Assembly: GCA_948567375.1 (NCBI GenBank)
Contig: OX419755.1
Location: forward strand, 65,104,944-65,168,943
DNA length: 64,000 nucleotides
Origin: Lunularia cruciata
Lineage: Eukaryota > Streptophyta > Marchantiopsida > Lunulariales > Lunulariaceae
Reading direction: 5' to 3'
Shown here: piece after piece, positions 23,946 to 35,758 of the stretch
Layout of the letters: every line of letters starts with the position of its first letter
Position numbering within the stretch: the first letter of the stretch is position 1
The notes under the pieces: model-generated
What the model was told of the DNA's origin: nothing
Databases searched by the model: none
Seen by the model: only the letters and a program-made list of their open reading frames with translations
Position numbers and translations under genes: made by a program

Positions 23946-24396
23946 TGTAACAATATGAAGTTTATTGATGAGTTAATTGAGACTAATGAAATAGCAAATA
24001 TGCTATATTAGCCCAAGAATGATAAGAATACTAGGAGTATCTAGGAAGCTACTTGGTACCTTCCAAGTATTGGGCAATGTGCATACTAAGTGGTGACTTC
24101 TAGGAGGAAGCTTCTCTGGAAGTTTTGTGGCTAGCTTAGCTTGCATGCCAAGTAGGTGGTTTCTTGAAGACAATTTCTTGGTAAACTTTCCAACTAGCTT
24201 AGCTTAGATGCCAAGTAGACGACTTCTAGAAAGAAGCTTCTTGGTTAGCTTAGCTTGCACTCTAAGAAAGCAGCTTTTATAAAACTTCTTGAGAAGCTTC
24301 TCAAGAGCTTTGTATGCTTTCCTATAAGTACCAAAGCCTAACGTGATCTTTTACTCTGATCTTCCATTCTCCTATTTCTCTCCTTGGTCTTTTACA
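23946..24396 (+). repeat. 3' LTR of gypsy A2
   Basis: 451 bp, partner of 19089-19599 and shorter by internal deletions. It is preceded by a purine-rich tract GTAGAGGAATA (about 23935-23945), the probable polypurine tract. Confidence 0.9.
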
Positions 24397-24401
24397 ATCT
24401 A

Positions 24402-25560
24402 TTATTCATCACTTTTATCTTAACAAGAGTGAAGTTGTTAATAGATTGAGTGTTATATTTTATCCAATACATTATTATAATACACTCATACTTATGGGTA
24501 ATTTAAGAACCATCAAAATGATTTAAATTTGACTTATTCTTTTAGCATGTAGAATATATTAATAGCAAACTATAGAAAGTGTCAAAAAGTACTTGAAATA
24601 AATCTTTAAAATAAAAAGGAATCTAAAATGATCATATTATGAAATTCATTCCAATGTATAGATCTTATAATAATTCATCAATAATACTTAATTGTCATGA
24701 TGAGTGGGATATCATAATAGCTCAATAAGGTGAGATGATGATAATCTTGAAGCTAAACACCACACTAAATATATATAACTTTGACTATACCTTGGTGATT
24801 TTGTGCTTAATTCCTTATATTTTATAAATCAAGAAAAATCCATAGTTGCAATAGCAATGGTATGTCTGTTAATGTTGCAATTGTGACTTAGTGTTTACAA
24901 AATGCTAGTAAAATTGGTAAGATTAGGTTGTTCCTTGAGGATGTAAGTTGCAAATGATTGAAAGTGAAGAAAAATATCAATATGTTCTAATTTTATTATT
25001 ATTTCCTATTTGACTAATATATTCCCAAAAGAGTATATTGTAACCCTTGGAGCACACTCCAAAAGAGAAAACTAAATATCACTTTCACTACAAGTAGATT
25101 CTAAATTAATCTTGAAGGTGATTCACTTCAACCCCAAAGAGTTTGACTCCAAAGGTTGCAAACTTCTCTTCTTAGAAGATATAACTCCAAAGGTGTCTTT
25201 GCATTGGCCAAATATCTCCACCTTTTGATTTTTTGGTACTCTCAATGCTTTGAATCAAACTTGACTCCTCAATACATTAATTCATTCCTTTAGATCCCTA
25301 AGAATTCACGCATTTTGATCAAGCACAAGCATTGAACTATCCTTGCTAGGAGTGAACTTTTTAGAAGATTGTATATCATTTGAAAAATGGTCCCTCTTTT
25401 TCTCTTGTGCTAAACACTTCAAGTTAAGACCTTTGGAGTTTGAGCATTCTCCTTTCTAATACTTTTCTCTCCACCACATCTATGGATGCTATCCACTTAC
25501 CTTTATTTTTCATAGGAGGTACTTGGGCTTCACCACCTCCCTCCTTCTCTCTATTTGCCT
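24402..25560. other. AT-rich DNA without a recognised gene
   Basis: No reading frame or repeat that I can name. The right part may be decayed downstream gag sequence of the family C remnant that follows on the minus strand. Confidence 0.5.
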
Positions 25561-27950
25561 CCTCATAACCCATTCCTCAATGATATGTGGAATTTAGACA
25601 ATTGTTTTGGATGTGATGTCTATCTTTATACCCAAAACAATTTCTATCATTGAAATTGCTAGTTGTTTGGCCTCCTCTGTATGGATCGTTTCCATAACCC
25701 ATAGGCCCTTTCCCAAAAAATTTGTCCACCTCTCCCCATAGTTGCACTACATTGTCTTGAGATCTGCAAGCTGCTCCATGATAGTTTGAAAGGGATCTTT
25801 TGGCCAAACAGCAAGAATGTGAGTAGCTACAATTTGTGGTGCCACCCTTGCCACCAAAGTATCAGAAGTCCCACCATACTTTTAGACTTGTGAAAGATGC
25901 AAAACCTCTTTCACCACCAAATCAATCTCATCTCCTTCCAAACTCTCTTCCATACCAACTACAATCTTGATAGCTTCTATCTTAGAAGAAGGCTTCTCAT
26001 ATCTTACCTTGCTTTTAATTTATGGTTTCAACCCTCCTACAAAATTCTTGGTGAGAATAGCTCCTATCACAATCATGGTAGTCTCCATATCATCTCTACT
26101 CTTCCTCAACATGCAAAACCTAGACTCTAACTTCTCCACTCTTTCTATATTGACTCTCACTTTCTCTCCATCTCATTGCTTGAGGAACGTAACCTCATGC
26201 ATCAATCTCTCATAACTTTCATCTAAAAGAAGTTTCTCAATGAATGTTATGTCAAACTCTCCCAAGACTCCTCTTGCACATCTCTCCTTTTTGTTTTGGT
26301 ATTCTTACTAATACCATGTAAGAGTTGCATACTCAAAGAAATAGGTAGTAATGAGTCCCACTCATTCTTCCTCTTCTCATTTTTTCTTATGCAAAACTTC
26401 TTGAAATCTCTCACAAAAGCCTCCACATCCTCTCCATTCTTGCCAAAGAAAACCAGAATTTTCACCATCTTAGCCTTTTACTACCTTTCTCTTCTTTCTA
26501 CTTTTTATCTATTTCTCTCTCACCCTTTAACTAATAGAGTGTATATATATGACTAGCACCATTTGAGAGTAATCCACTCTAAGTAGTACAAAGGGTTCAA
26601 ATTTCTGCATGGTTTCTATGGCATGATCCAAAGATGCAAATTAAGTGAACTCTCATGGATATTTTATCCATCAATTGAAAGATTATCTCTGTCACTAATC
26701 TTGAGAACTTTTTGATGAATGTGGTAGTTTCTCTACAGAGGTACTATGATTATCTCCAAGATCCTTCACCAAGATCTCCAACAATGTTACTACTACTTTA
26801 TACTCATAGCACTTTGGAAGTCCTACTCCACAAACCTCACACAACTTCTTGGTCCTAGATCTCCTTCCTCTCAATCTTGGTGAAGAAGGTCCAATATGCA
26901 ATCCCAAGTCAAGTAAGCCTCTCTTTTCTCTCAATCTCTTGCTCTCAAGACTCAAAAACATGAACTTGTCTTTTTTACCTTCTCTCCACATAAGAAGCAC
27001 TTAGAATCACTCTTTCTTCCAAATGGTGATGGTCTTTGACTCCTCTCAACATTTTCTTCAAATTCTACTCCAAAATCTCTTTTTTCTCCAAATCAGCCAC
27101 TATTATCACTTCAACCCCTTGAGAAACCTTATATAACCTTAATTTCCACTCATGATGGTTCTCCATGCTCCCAAGATGAGTCTAAACACTCAAATATGCT
27201 TTTGGTCAAACCTACACTCAACATTTATGAGAACTTAACTCTCCTGAAATGACCTCTCTTCACAATGTCAACCAATTCTCTCAACTTATAACTCTCAAAC
27301 CTTTGAATTTTTTCTCACTTGATCAGCACCCTAGGTTGTCCTCCCTTCTAAAATATCAGCCCTTTTCATTGATCCACTTAGCCTAGGCATCTTTCTATTT
27401 AGTCCACATCTTACAAATTTGGTCTAAAAACCACCTCTCCTCACTTCTAGAAATTCATAACTTCATATGCAACAATGATCTCTCCCTAATTCTTGCACCA
27501 AAAGGTAGGATATCTTGCACTAAATTTTCTTAGAGAGTTTCAAAATAATCCAATGAAAAATGAAGACATGGAAAACTCTATATAAAATTTTAGAGAGCAT
27601 GTAGTTTGTGATAATATTTACCCTACTACCTTCAAAAAATTATAGCTTAATGTGTGTAGCAACCCTTACAATAACTTTAAGTGTTCTAATTAAAAGATAA
27701 TCCAAGCTATCTTTTATGAAATTTCAAATCTAGATCTCAACCTTGAGGTTTTGCCCAAAATCCACATAATCCCTAAAATTTGCAATCCACCTCACACAAT
27801 CTCTCCAAATCCTCTCATATGTATAGCATATATAATATCACCGCAAATACATGAGTTAAACTATAGGGTATAAAAATAGGTCCAAGTTCTCTAACATAAG
27901 TTTAGCCTTCTCCTTCCCTAATGTTCTCTCCAATTGAGCTCTTATAGCTT
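25560..27950 (-). pseudogene. Decayed gag remnant of a family C (Tat/Athila-like) retrotransposon
   Basis: Minus-strand fragments include FFGKNGEDVEAFVRDFKKF (26468-26400, a gag core), and at 25807-25577 an FGKGPMGYGNDPYR stretch followed by CFGYKDRHHIQNNC, a zinc knuckle with one Cys changed to Tyr. The segment 27000-26695 is open but unrecognised. The Asp-tRNA-type primer site and LTR to the right fix the orientation. No reverse transcriptase is seen, so the element is truncated or was non-autonomous. Confidence 0.6.
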
Positions 27951-28002
27951 CCTCATGCTTAATATAGAATTGTATGAAAAGCATTATCTTGCCTTCTAGT
28001 GA

Positions 28003-28021
28003 GGTCCCAACAACAAAACCA
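28003..28021 (-). other. Asp-tRNA-type primer binding site, deaminated
   Basis: On the minus strand the sequence TGGTTTTGTTGTTGGGACC follows the LTR end after a short T-rich spacer. It matches the TGGCGCCGTTGCCGGGGA primer site of Tat/Athila gypsy elements, with most differences being C-to-T changes, as expected from decay of methylated DNA. Confidence 0.6.
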
Positions 28022-28025
28022 AAAA

Positions 28026-28677
28026 TGTGAGCTAGCATATCTCTCACTCAAGATGAACCTTTGATGGTTACTAAGAAAGCACACTATAGACTAAGAAGAC
28101 AAGGAACCCCAACTCCATCACACTCTTCCAAGGCTAGAACTCCAAGGCACCTCCAAGACTCAAGACATTGCTCATTGGAGAACTCAATGAGAGAGATTAG
28201 TTGCAAATGAAAGTATGATGAGAACCTTCTCATCCCTAGTTTATATAATTATAAAAAATTAAAACACCAAAGTTACTAATTATTGAAGTAACTCAAGTTA
28301 CTAGGTTAAAAGTCAAATAAAGTAAAATAATCTAAAGGAATATCCAAGCACATGGGATTATTCTCATGAGTAGGTGGCCTTATCCTTATCTGCCAGCTAA
28401 GTCAAGGATTCCTTCACATGGGCTATCCTTGGACTATAGAAAAATTATACACCAACAAGGCTTGTGGGCTCAAGAGTTTTCAACTCTTTCCTCAAAGTCA
28501 AATAATTAGGAATAATACCAAGTCAATATATTATAAGAAAAAAAAGTAGTGCTCACTCTTTCTCCTTCCTCTAGAATAGGGTCAATTTTATCTTAGCTAG
28601 GACTAACTCTAGCTAATCATGACTAATGTAGAAGCTTAGCTAAACTCTATATAGATAATATTTCTCCACCACTTGCA
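28026..28677 (-). repeat. Putative 5' LTR of the family C remnant
   Basis: Begins TGTGAGC at 28026 in plus orientation, next to the primer site; a TGCA boundary at about 28677 is a guess. About 240 bp (28026-28265) is repeated at 34014-34260, including CTCAAGATGAACCTTTGATGG, AGAACTCAATGAGAGAGAT and TTGTAAATGAAAG-like landmarks. No partner LTR is seen on the left. Confidence 0.5.
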
Positions 28678-28734
28678 ATACCAAAGTTAATATTCTTATA
28701 GAGTATACATGCACCAATGGGTGTTATAAGCCTT

Positions 28735-30388
28735 TGTATGCCCCATAAATCTTATCCATGTTCCATAACAATGATGTAGACACACAAGGTGCAATCTCAA
28801 CTAAATCAACTCCTATATCAAACTCCAAATCAGAGTCCATCTCTTCTCGCATTGAGACTTGAGATATAAGTTGATATTGAGCACCACTTTGTGCAAATCC
28901 ATTATATATTATGGCAATATCTCCTCTAGAATCCCAAAAGAACTCTGTTGTGACAATGTAACTCAAATCACAACCGCAACCACCACAAGTACTCTACCAA
29001 GGATCACCACCAAGTGCTACTCCCAACTAAACACCACTCATTAATATAACTCTAACTATGACAACTACACTAAAGGAAAGAGGACTTGTAACCTACCATC
29101 ACAACATGCACTCTCATAGTCTGCAAGTCCTCACTTCTTGTCAACATAGGTGGTCTAACTAGTCATCACTCTAGTCTCACTACCAAGAGCATACTAGAGC
29201 AAAAACGCTCTAAAGTAAAGGCATCTCACACAAATACTATGCACAAACAAGAAGTAGAATATGGAAGAAGTCCAATGACAAGAAGTCTAAACAAAAACTC
29301 TTTATCACATAAATCAATGTCAAATTGACTCTATCACCATTTAGCATTTGACATAATAGGAGTGTGTGTCTATTCCTAAGCTACCAAGATCACCAAGGAT
29401 GGGATCAAACTACCTCTTCTAGCTAAAGTTACATGTGTATGTATCAATCATTAAGACAATAAGTGAGGATGGACCGATCGGCTAGGGCACCAATCTAGAA
29501 ACTAGAGATTTGGGGTTCAAACCTTATTACACAATCTAGAAAGGTGGGTAGATTTTTCCAAATGATGACCAAAAACCACCAAACACTCGTTTAAATTGGT
29601 TAGTCTCATGCCAACAAGCTAGCTAGTTGGCAAATCCCTAATTCCAAGGAATGGATTCCCAAATCTACTTCCAATTTTGGTTCTCAAGTCCAATTCACAA
29701 GGCCTCCAATTTCTCTCTCTTGCCCTCAAATTGATCCACTAACTCAAGATTGAACTCAATTCTAAGAAATTTGAGCAGCATTTCCCCACATCGTCTACCT
29801 CATTGCCAAATCTACATCAGCTCAAATAAGGCTTCCATATACAATCACTCTCAAGGAAATCTAAGATCATGATTAAATGTACAAACAATCTGCCAAGTTT
29901 GGAGATACCACCAATGCCTTCAATCGTTGCACCCAATTTTCCCTTGATTCTCACTTCTTTGATATAATCAGTTCACTCTTCCATGCAAATCACACTCAAA
30001 TCAACTTTCAACTTGATCTTCCACTCAACAATCGGCCAACAAATTGGGTATTGATTATAGTCAAGCCACACTTATTCTAGCTAAGAGACTCCAAGTGATG
30101 CTCATTGGCCTTTGTCCACCATAGCACTCAAAGGCTCAACTAATTTAGATAACTGAGCTCTCTAGAGCTAGATTTCAAAAGTATACCCCTCTGCTTGACC
30201 TAGGTCTTTAGTCCTAACGGTGCCGCTAATTACACATCTAATGGTGCAAATGGTATTTCCCACCATGTGATCAATAGCCCTAATATGAAATTTGGCTGTC
30301 ATCAAGTAGTCCATGAGCAACTACCAAAATAACTAGGATTTCCAACACTACCACTCTAGCATCTGAGCAAACTAGCTTTGGTGTTACA
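28735..30388 (-). mobile_element. Reversed 5' fragment of gypsy family D
   Basis: Matches the first 1.9 kb of the element at 43807 in reverse: the start TGTAACACCAAAGCTAG at 30388, a TGGACAAAGGCCAATGAGCATCACTTGGA block, the antisense tRNA-like segment, and gag start codons around 28966-28735 (LEFDIGVDLVEIAPCVSTS, then WNMDKIYGA). It breaks off within gag at about 28735. It is truncated, with no RT. Confidence 0.8.
29462..29560 (+). repeat. tRNA-like (SINE-head-like) segment in the family D fragment
   Basis: An A box TGGACCGATCGG starts at 29470 and a B box GGTTCAAACC at 29514, 44 nt apart as in a true tRNA. A poor fold and no intact acceptor stem argue against a functional tRNA. The same segment is at 44890-44975 in the other family D copy, also antisense to that element. 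Confidence 0.6.
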
Positions 30389-30855
30389 AATATTATGACA
30401 ACCTTCTTAAATTATCATAGTTAAAATCAATTCAAAGTGAGAATACCTCCAAATTCTATTCAAAATAGTAACAACTTAAAAAGATATAGTAATTTACCAT
30501 AAGAATTACCATAATAATTTTTAATAATTTTTTGAATTTTATCATATATAAGATACTTTAGAAAGTAGCTAAGAAGTTTCACAAAGAAGTAATTATACGT
30601 TGTACATGAGTCTTCCTAGGAATTCAGCTGGCTAGTAAGGTAATTGTGAACAATCATAATCAAGGTAATTATGAATAATCATTATAAGACATTAATAAAA
30701 TTTTCTAGAGATTGAGTAGCTTGGCAAAGAAGTTAAGTGCTGACTTTGCTAAGGAGCAAGTCTATATCCATCTCAAGTATACATACAAAGGTCATATGCC
30801 ATCTTCAATATTTGAAGTTCATTCTTTCACTTCTTGTTGTGTCTCTTTTTCCTAT
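30389..30855. other. AT-rich DNA, nothing recognised
   Basis: No frame or repeat of note between the family D fragment and the family B LTR. Confidence 0.5.
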
Positions 30856-31029
30856 CCTACCCAAAGTTTGGGTTTTTTGTGTTATTTTTTGTAATACTCT
30901 GAGGACAAGAGAAATCTCCAAGAGAGATACAAGAGAGAAAATCCTACCCAAAGTTTGGGTTTTTTATGTTATTATTTGTAATACTCTGAGGACTAGAGAA
31001 CTCTCCAAGAGAGATACAAGAGAGAAAAT
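30856..31029. repeat. 87-bp tandem duplication across the left LTR boundary
   Basis: CCTACCCAAAGTTTGGG begins at 30856 and 30943. Each unit contains outer flank plus the first roughly 50 bp of a family B LTR (TGTAATACTCTGAGGAC at 30890 and TGTAATACTCTGAGGAC-like at 30977). Confidence 0.9.
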
Positions 31030-31573
31030 ACAAGTTTCACACTCAATACTTCGATGCCCCAAAGGAGCACCTTCTCTTTATTATGTAGCAAAGAGGATCC
31101 TCTCAAAGGAAACTCCACCCTTGGATCAGATACATGGATTGGTGACTTGTCAGCGAGCTCCATCCTTAGATTAGTTGTTTGGATGGGTGACATGTCAGTC
31201 CTTGTCCTATCTAGTTAGTCGAATGGGGTTTGACCAAAGGAATCTTTAGGGAATCTTCCTATAGGGAGCTTAGAATCATATGGGTGAGGTACCCTTGGAA
31301 AGCTCTCAATGAGACAAATCATAGGGGGAGAAGGCAAGTCTTTTTCCCCTGAGGAGAAGAATATTTCTATTTTTGAGGCTTAATTCATCCGTTTAGGCCT
31401 CTGAAATGGGCTCTAAAGTTTTCAAACTATATTTGACTTCTGCCCTAATAGTAGATGTACTATTTTGGTGACACCCTTGTTTGATCTTCCTAGCCCCTTG
31501 TACATAACATCCTTCCAGATGTTACTAGCCCAATTTTCACCTCCAAATAATATGTCTAGCTACTTGTATTACA
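30977..31573 (-). mobile_element. Solo LTR of family B (older, single-unit form)
   Basis: Reads TGTAATACTC...GTATTACA on the plus strand, about 597 bp, homologous to the LTRs at 52946, 58805 and 61786. It has only one copy of the 156-bp segment with TAGTAGAAGT and the ACATCCTTCCAGATGTTAC palindrome that the others have twice. Flanks TTATT and GTATT agree at four of five positions, a plausible decayed duplication. No internal element sequence adjoins. Confidence 0.8.
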
Positions 31574-34013
31574 GTATTAGAGTAGGAATGATATAGATTG
31601 ATTTTATAGTACTCTTGAATAACCATCTCTAAATTGTTTGTATTTTGCATTTATATGATGTTCAATTACCATTTCAATCAATTAATAATGCTTTATTTTT
31701 GTTAGACCATGGATAATATCCTATTATGTGATAAGCCTTTGGTGCTTTATATTGTCCATGTGGCCAAAGATAGAAATGAGGTATTTGTACTTTAACACAG
31801 ATTTTCATTCTCTTTACTTTTATAGGAATATTCATAGAAAAATAATAAATAACCTTACAATTAAGGCAACATGATAATAAATTGAGTATCTCACTCAAGT
31901 GTTTGAGTACATTGTTCAATCATAACAAGTACATAATGTATTATTTTAGGAAGAACAAGATTTTATCTATGTTTCAAAACCAAACCCATCATAAATAGAT
32001 CTATAAGTGGAGTGTAGAAATTTATATTTGATCCAAACCAATACTTTAATGCCATTGACATGTTGGTCACCAGAATTTTTTTGATGCAAGTCAATATAAA
32101 AGGCAATGCAAAATCTTAATAGAGCTATAAAGTGAAGCACATATAATATGGTCTTATTTCCCTAATTAGTTTGTGAGAAGAGTTACAAGCACTAACATCT
32201 TAATTCTTAATCATCAATGTAACAAAAGTACTACAAAATTGCTTTACAAAGTTGAAATAGTTTTTTTTAGTAAAGACTTATGTACTTCAATTCTAGAACA
32301 CACTCAAAAATATTCCAAAGGTTTATAACTACCATTAGGTTGTTTGATACATAGATCAAAATTTGTAACAAAAATGAAAATAGTCATGAATGAACCTCAC
32401 TAACAAGAAAAAATGCGCAAATAATCAAGAGATTTGACTCTCTTGTCTCTTCAACTTTGCACATCTATTACAATCAAACATCATATAAAACCATCATGTA
32501 TACGAATGACACATCTATGGAGGTTGAGCATAAACCATTTACAATTTTCAATAAGGAATGATCATATCACAATGAGTGATGCTTCCATGACCAAAAAATT
32601 TGATAAAAAGTATAAAGTATCTAGATTGCATGAGATAAAATAAAGAGCTAAATATATAAAGAATCCAATAGATAAAATCTAATATCTAATAAGAAGAACT
32701 GAGCAACTTCTTAGGATTACTATTAGTTTTAACGAGGTTGAAAGCTTATTGTATATAAATTTATTTTATCTTCATGGTATGATTTAAAATCATCATGATA
32801 AGATTCTTTTTGAAATGGTTGTTTAGAGAAACACATATTAATGCATTCCAATAAAGAAATTAGTAATTCTACTTTATCAAGGAAGAGATTTACTTATGAT
32901 GGCTTGTGAGAACAAAGGATTGGTTTTTAGACTTTTAATCCAACACTTCTTTAGATTGTACAAGAGTATAAAAAGTCAAAGAGATTCATATGTGTGGTGT
33001 ACACATTTATACAAAATTTATTTTCTTTATTAATTTAACTCATATTTATAAAGATAGGACATAATAATTTCTTGTTTAGGGAAGAAGGCTTCTTAGTTGA
33101 GCTTTGTTTAGAGTTGTGTTTGTGCATGCACAAGTATGAAGAGAAGAAGTAAAAATCCAAAAGCACTTTGAAGGAAAATGCCAAAGGTGTTGGGTCCTAA
33201 GAATGAGCAAAGTACAAAGTATATGAGTGAAAAGGTCTTTGTACACAAAGAACTTTGACCTAGACCTTGTTGCATCTAAAGGATGTCCATCAATTTGAAT
33301 GCACCATCACTTGGTTACAGAATTGTTGCCAATGGTTGTTCACATTCAAGGAAGATTGTTTGCATTCAACAAGGGCTTTGCATGCATGGTGAAGCACTTA
33401 TCCCCAAAAAATTTGTTTGCATGATAGGAGAGTGATTGCTCTCCAAATACTCAATCATTGAATATCTAAGATTGATAGATTTTGACCATAATTCAAGTGC
33501 ATGCTTACTCAATTTCACTTTTTGCAGCTAATTTTAGTCTCAAGCCAAATGAGCATTTAGAGGTTTCCAATCTTTGTAATCTCCATACTTGTCCTTGACT
33601 TTGCCTTCAAGATCCAATCTTCACCTTTGCCTTCACGCTCATTACTTGATGGGAAACATTATGTCGAAGCCAAACATAGAAAAAGAAACCCCAAAGTCAT
33701 TCTCCAACTCCTAAATCTCAATAAATAGGTGGTGCATTGTAAGGCCAAAGTGATCCAAAGCAAGCGTGTTGCCTTCTTGCTTTGGAATCCATAGTTGAGC
33801 ATGGCGGCCATCACCTTAGAAATTAGGCATCAAGAAGGGAAGCAATTGGAAGACCTTCAAGGCAACTTAATGGCATGGACCAAGGAACATTGGAGGAACT
33901 ATCTTGGTCTAGAGAATTTACAATTGGGTTCAATGACCATCAACACCTAAGACACCCAACCCAATGCAAAGTTCGAGAAATGCATCATTGCTTCCTTCGA
34001 GGATTTGAGAATT
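31574..34013. other. AT-rich intergenic DNA
   Basis: No recognised gene. A short plus-strand frame starting MAAITLEIRHQEGKQ at about 33801 continues for about 49 codons to a stop near 33948 and then another 30; it has no family I know and may be a transposon relic. Confidence 0.5.
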
Positions 34014-34260
34014 GTGAGCCGGCATGTCTCCCACTCAAGATGAACCTTTGATGGTTATAAGGTAGCACACCATGGACTAAGAAAGCAAATACATCAAACT
34101 CCTTCACACTCCTCCAAGGCTAAAACTCCAAAGCACCTCTCATGATTTAAGTCACTTCTCACCAAAGAACTCAATGAGAGAGATGTAGTTGTAAATGAAA
34201 GATGATCAATACTTCCTAGTACCACCAAATATCTCTTTGCAATTTTTTAAGTTTAAACTC
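34014..34260 (-). repeat. Fragment of the family C LTR
   Basis: Collinear with 28026-28265: TGTGAGC start, CACTCAAGATGAACCTTTGATGG, CTCCAAGGCTA-AACTCCAA and AACTCAATGAGAGAGAT. Sequence left of it lacks the primer site, so it is a solo LTR or fragment. Confidence 0.7.
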
Positions 34261-34839
34261 TTCCCAAAATAACTAATCATATTTTGTATCAAGGAATAAT
34301 ACTTTAGTTACTACATATAATTGAATATAAAACATGGAAATTTGATTTTTGACTTAATTATAACTTATTTTTGTTCTATCAAGTATATTATAAGTTATCT
34401 TCCTTAAAATTTTCCTTGGATGAACTAAATAATGGGTAGATTTAGTGAAGAATCCAAATATTGAAAAATCTTTGTATTATGCATTTGAATTGAATCATAA
34501 ATTGAATCAATTAAACTCTTAATAGACAATGACTAAAAATGATATGATCATGATACTTAAGATATTCCGTATTTTAAGAGTATAATTAAACATATTTTCC
34601 TCCAAAATTGGAACAAAAATGATGGCTAGAACATACAATATATAGAATCTAGATTAAAATTTACAATCAACTTTATAATGATTGATCAGAATTATTAAAA
34701 AAAAAATCACTCTGAATTCATCTAGTCTTCAAATCTGAAACGTGAATGAGAGTTGCTACTATTTGAATGCTAGACCACTTACTTATTTCCTAAACATATA
34801 TGTCGAAATTTCTTATAATAGGGCCAATTTCCTTATGCA
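34261..34839. other. AT-rich spacer up to the second gene island
   Basis: Nothing recognised. Composition changes abruptly to GC-balanced, CpG-containing sequence at about 34840. Confidence 0.5.
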
Positions 34840-35758
34840 ATGTTCAAGTCCGAGATTATATTTACAACCCTGTTTTGCCCGTTCCTCGGCCGGATGAAGG
34901 GTACTCTACTCGCCGGGAGCAGCCCGTTGCTCGCGAGACTGGCCCGGGAGAATACCGGCGGGCGGACCACACAGATAATGAACAGTCTACTCGAGGCTGT
35001 GATGACGGACCAGACGGACCAGACGGACGGGGTGAACCAAACGAGCATTTCTTCGATGGCACTGCATTGACCAGCTGATGACCGAATTATCGTTGATGCC
35101 TCCTTCTGCAGGTGCAACTTGCAGTCGATAGACTTTGGCATTGTCGAGTTCAGTAGCACGAATTTAGACTGTTGTATGCGTTGAAACGGTAGATAGATAG
35201 AAATTATGAGGTGAGTCATGACGAGACCAGTAAAGTGTCAGTTATTTCGATGCATCCATATGAGTGTCGATATTTGAACAGATTGGAAGTCCAGAAATTG
35301 CGATGCTTACGCAGGAGTTAGCTAGTCATTGCATTGTGATTTCGATGTCATCTGAGAGTTAATATACTAAGTTATTTGAGTTACTTTGTGAAGATTTTGT
35401 TTATTTTGAGTCTTTTCCTCCGCTCGCATTTATGAGTTCTGAGTTGGGAGTTGAGGAATTGTTCAGGTGCGTCTGGATTTTGTTTCGAGTTAATTATCTT
35501 ATTTCGCGGCTGTTCAACGGGCCTAATAGCTAGGGCGTGCAATTTCTGTAGTGTTGGCTAAATGAAAGTCTAATTTTCGATTTGCGGTATCCGAAGTGTC
35601 GCTTTAACATTTTAACGGTCTACTCTAGAGTACAGTCATCTCCTGGGTCAGTAAGATTAGGAATTATTGCAAGAACCGACTTACAAACTACCTTAACACT
35701 TGAATCAGATAATGGAGATTGAGGTAAGGAGTTTGCCGTAGTTCCTCTGTTTCTGACA
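34840..35758 (+). promoter_or_regulatory. Upstream region of the TTI2-like gene
   Basis: GC-balanced DNA preceding the first coding exon. Open frames at 34800-35219 on both strands overlap each other and have no recognisable domain, so I read this as promoter and 5' UTR. No convincing TATA box. Confidence 0.4.

Larger units (their letters stand above)
19089..24396 (+). mobile_element. Ty3/gypsy chromovirus A2, full length with internal deletion
   Basis: LTRs at 19089-19599 and 23946-24396 are flanked by the identical duplication ATCTA (19084-19088 and 24397-24401). It is the same family as A1 by LTR motifs (TGTAACAATATG start, TCTTTTACA end) and protein order, in opposite orientation. It is about 5.3 kb. 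A stretch between protease and reverse transcriptase is missing. Confidence 0.93.

Noticed and set aside
29470-29523. Functional tRNA gene
   Set aside because: A and B boxes are present but no closed acceptor stem or anticodon arm is evident, and the segment is part of a repeated element.
31574-31590. Primer-site-like GTATTAGAGTAGG right of the family B solo LTR
   Set aside because: It lies on the wrong side for the orientation shown by B4, so the resemblance is probably chance.
34800-35219. Overlapping frames in the TTI2-like upstream region
   Set aside because: They overlap on opposite strands and resemble nothing known; better read as promoter and 5' UTR.
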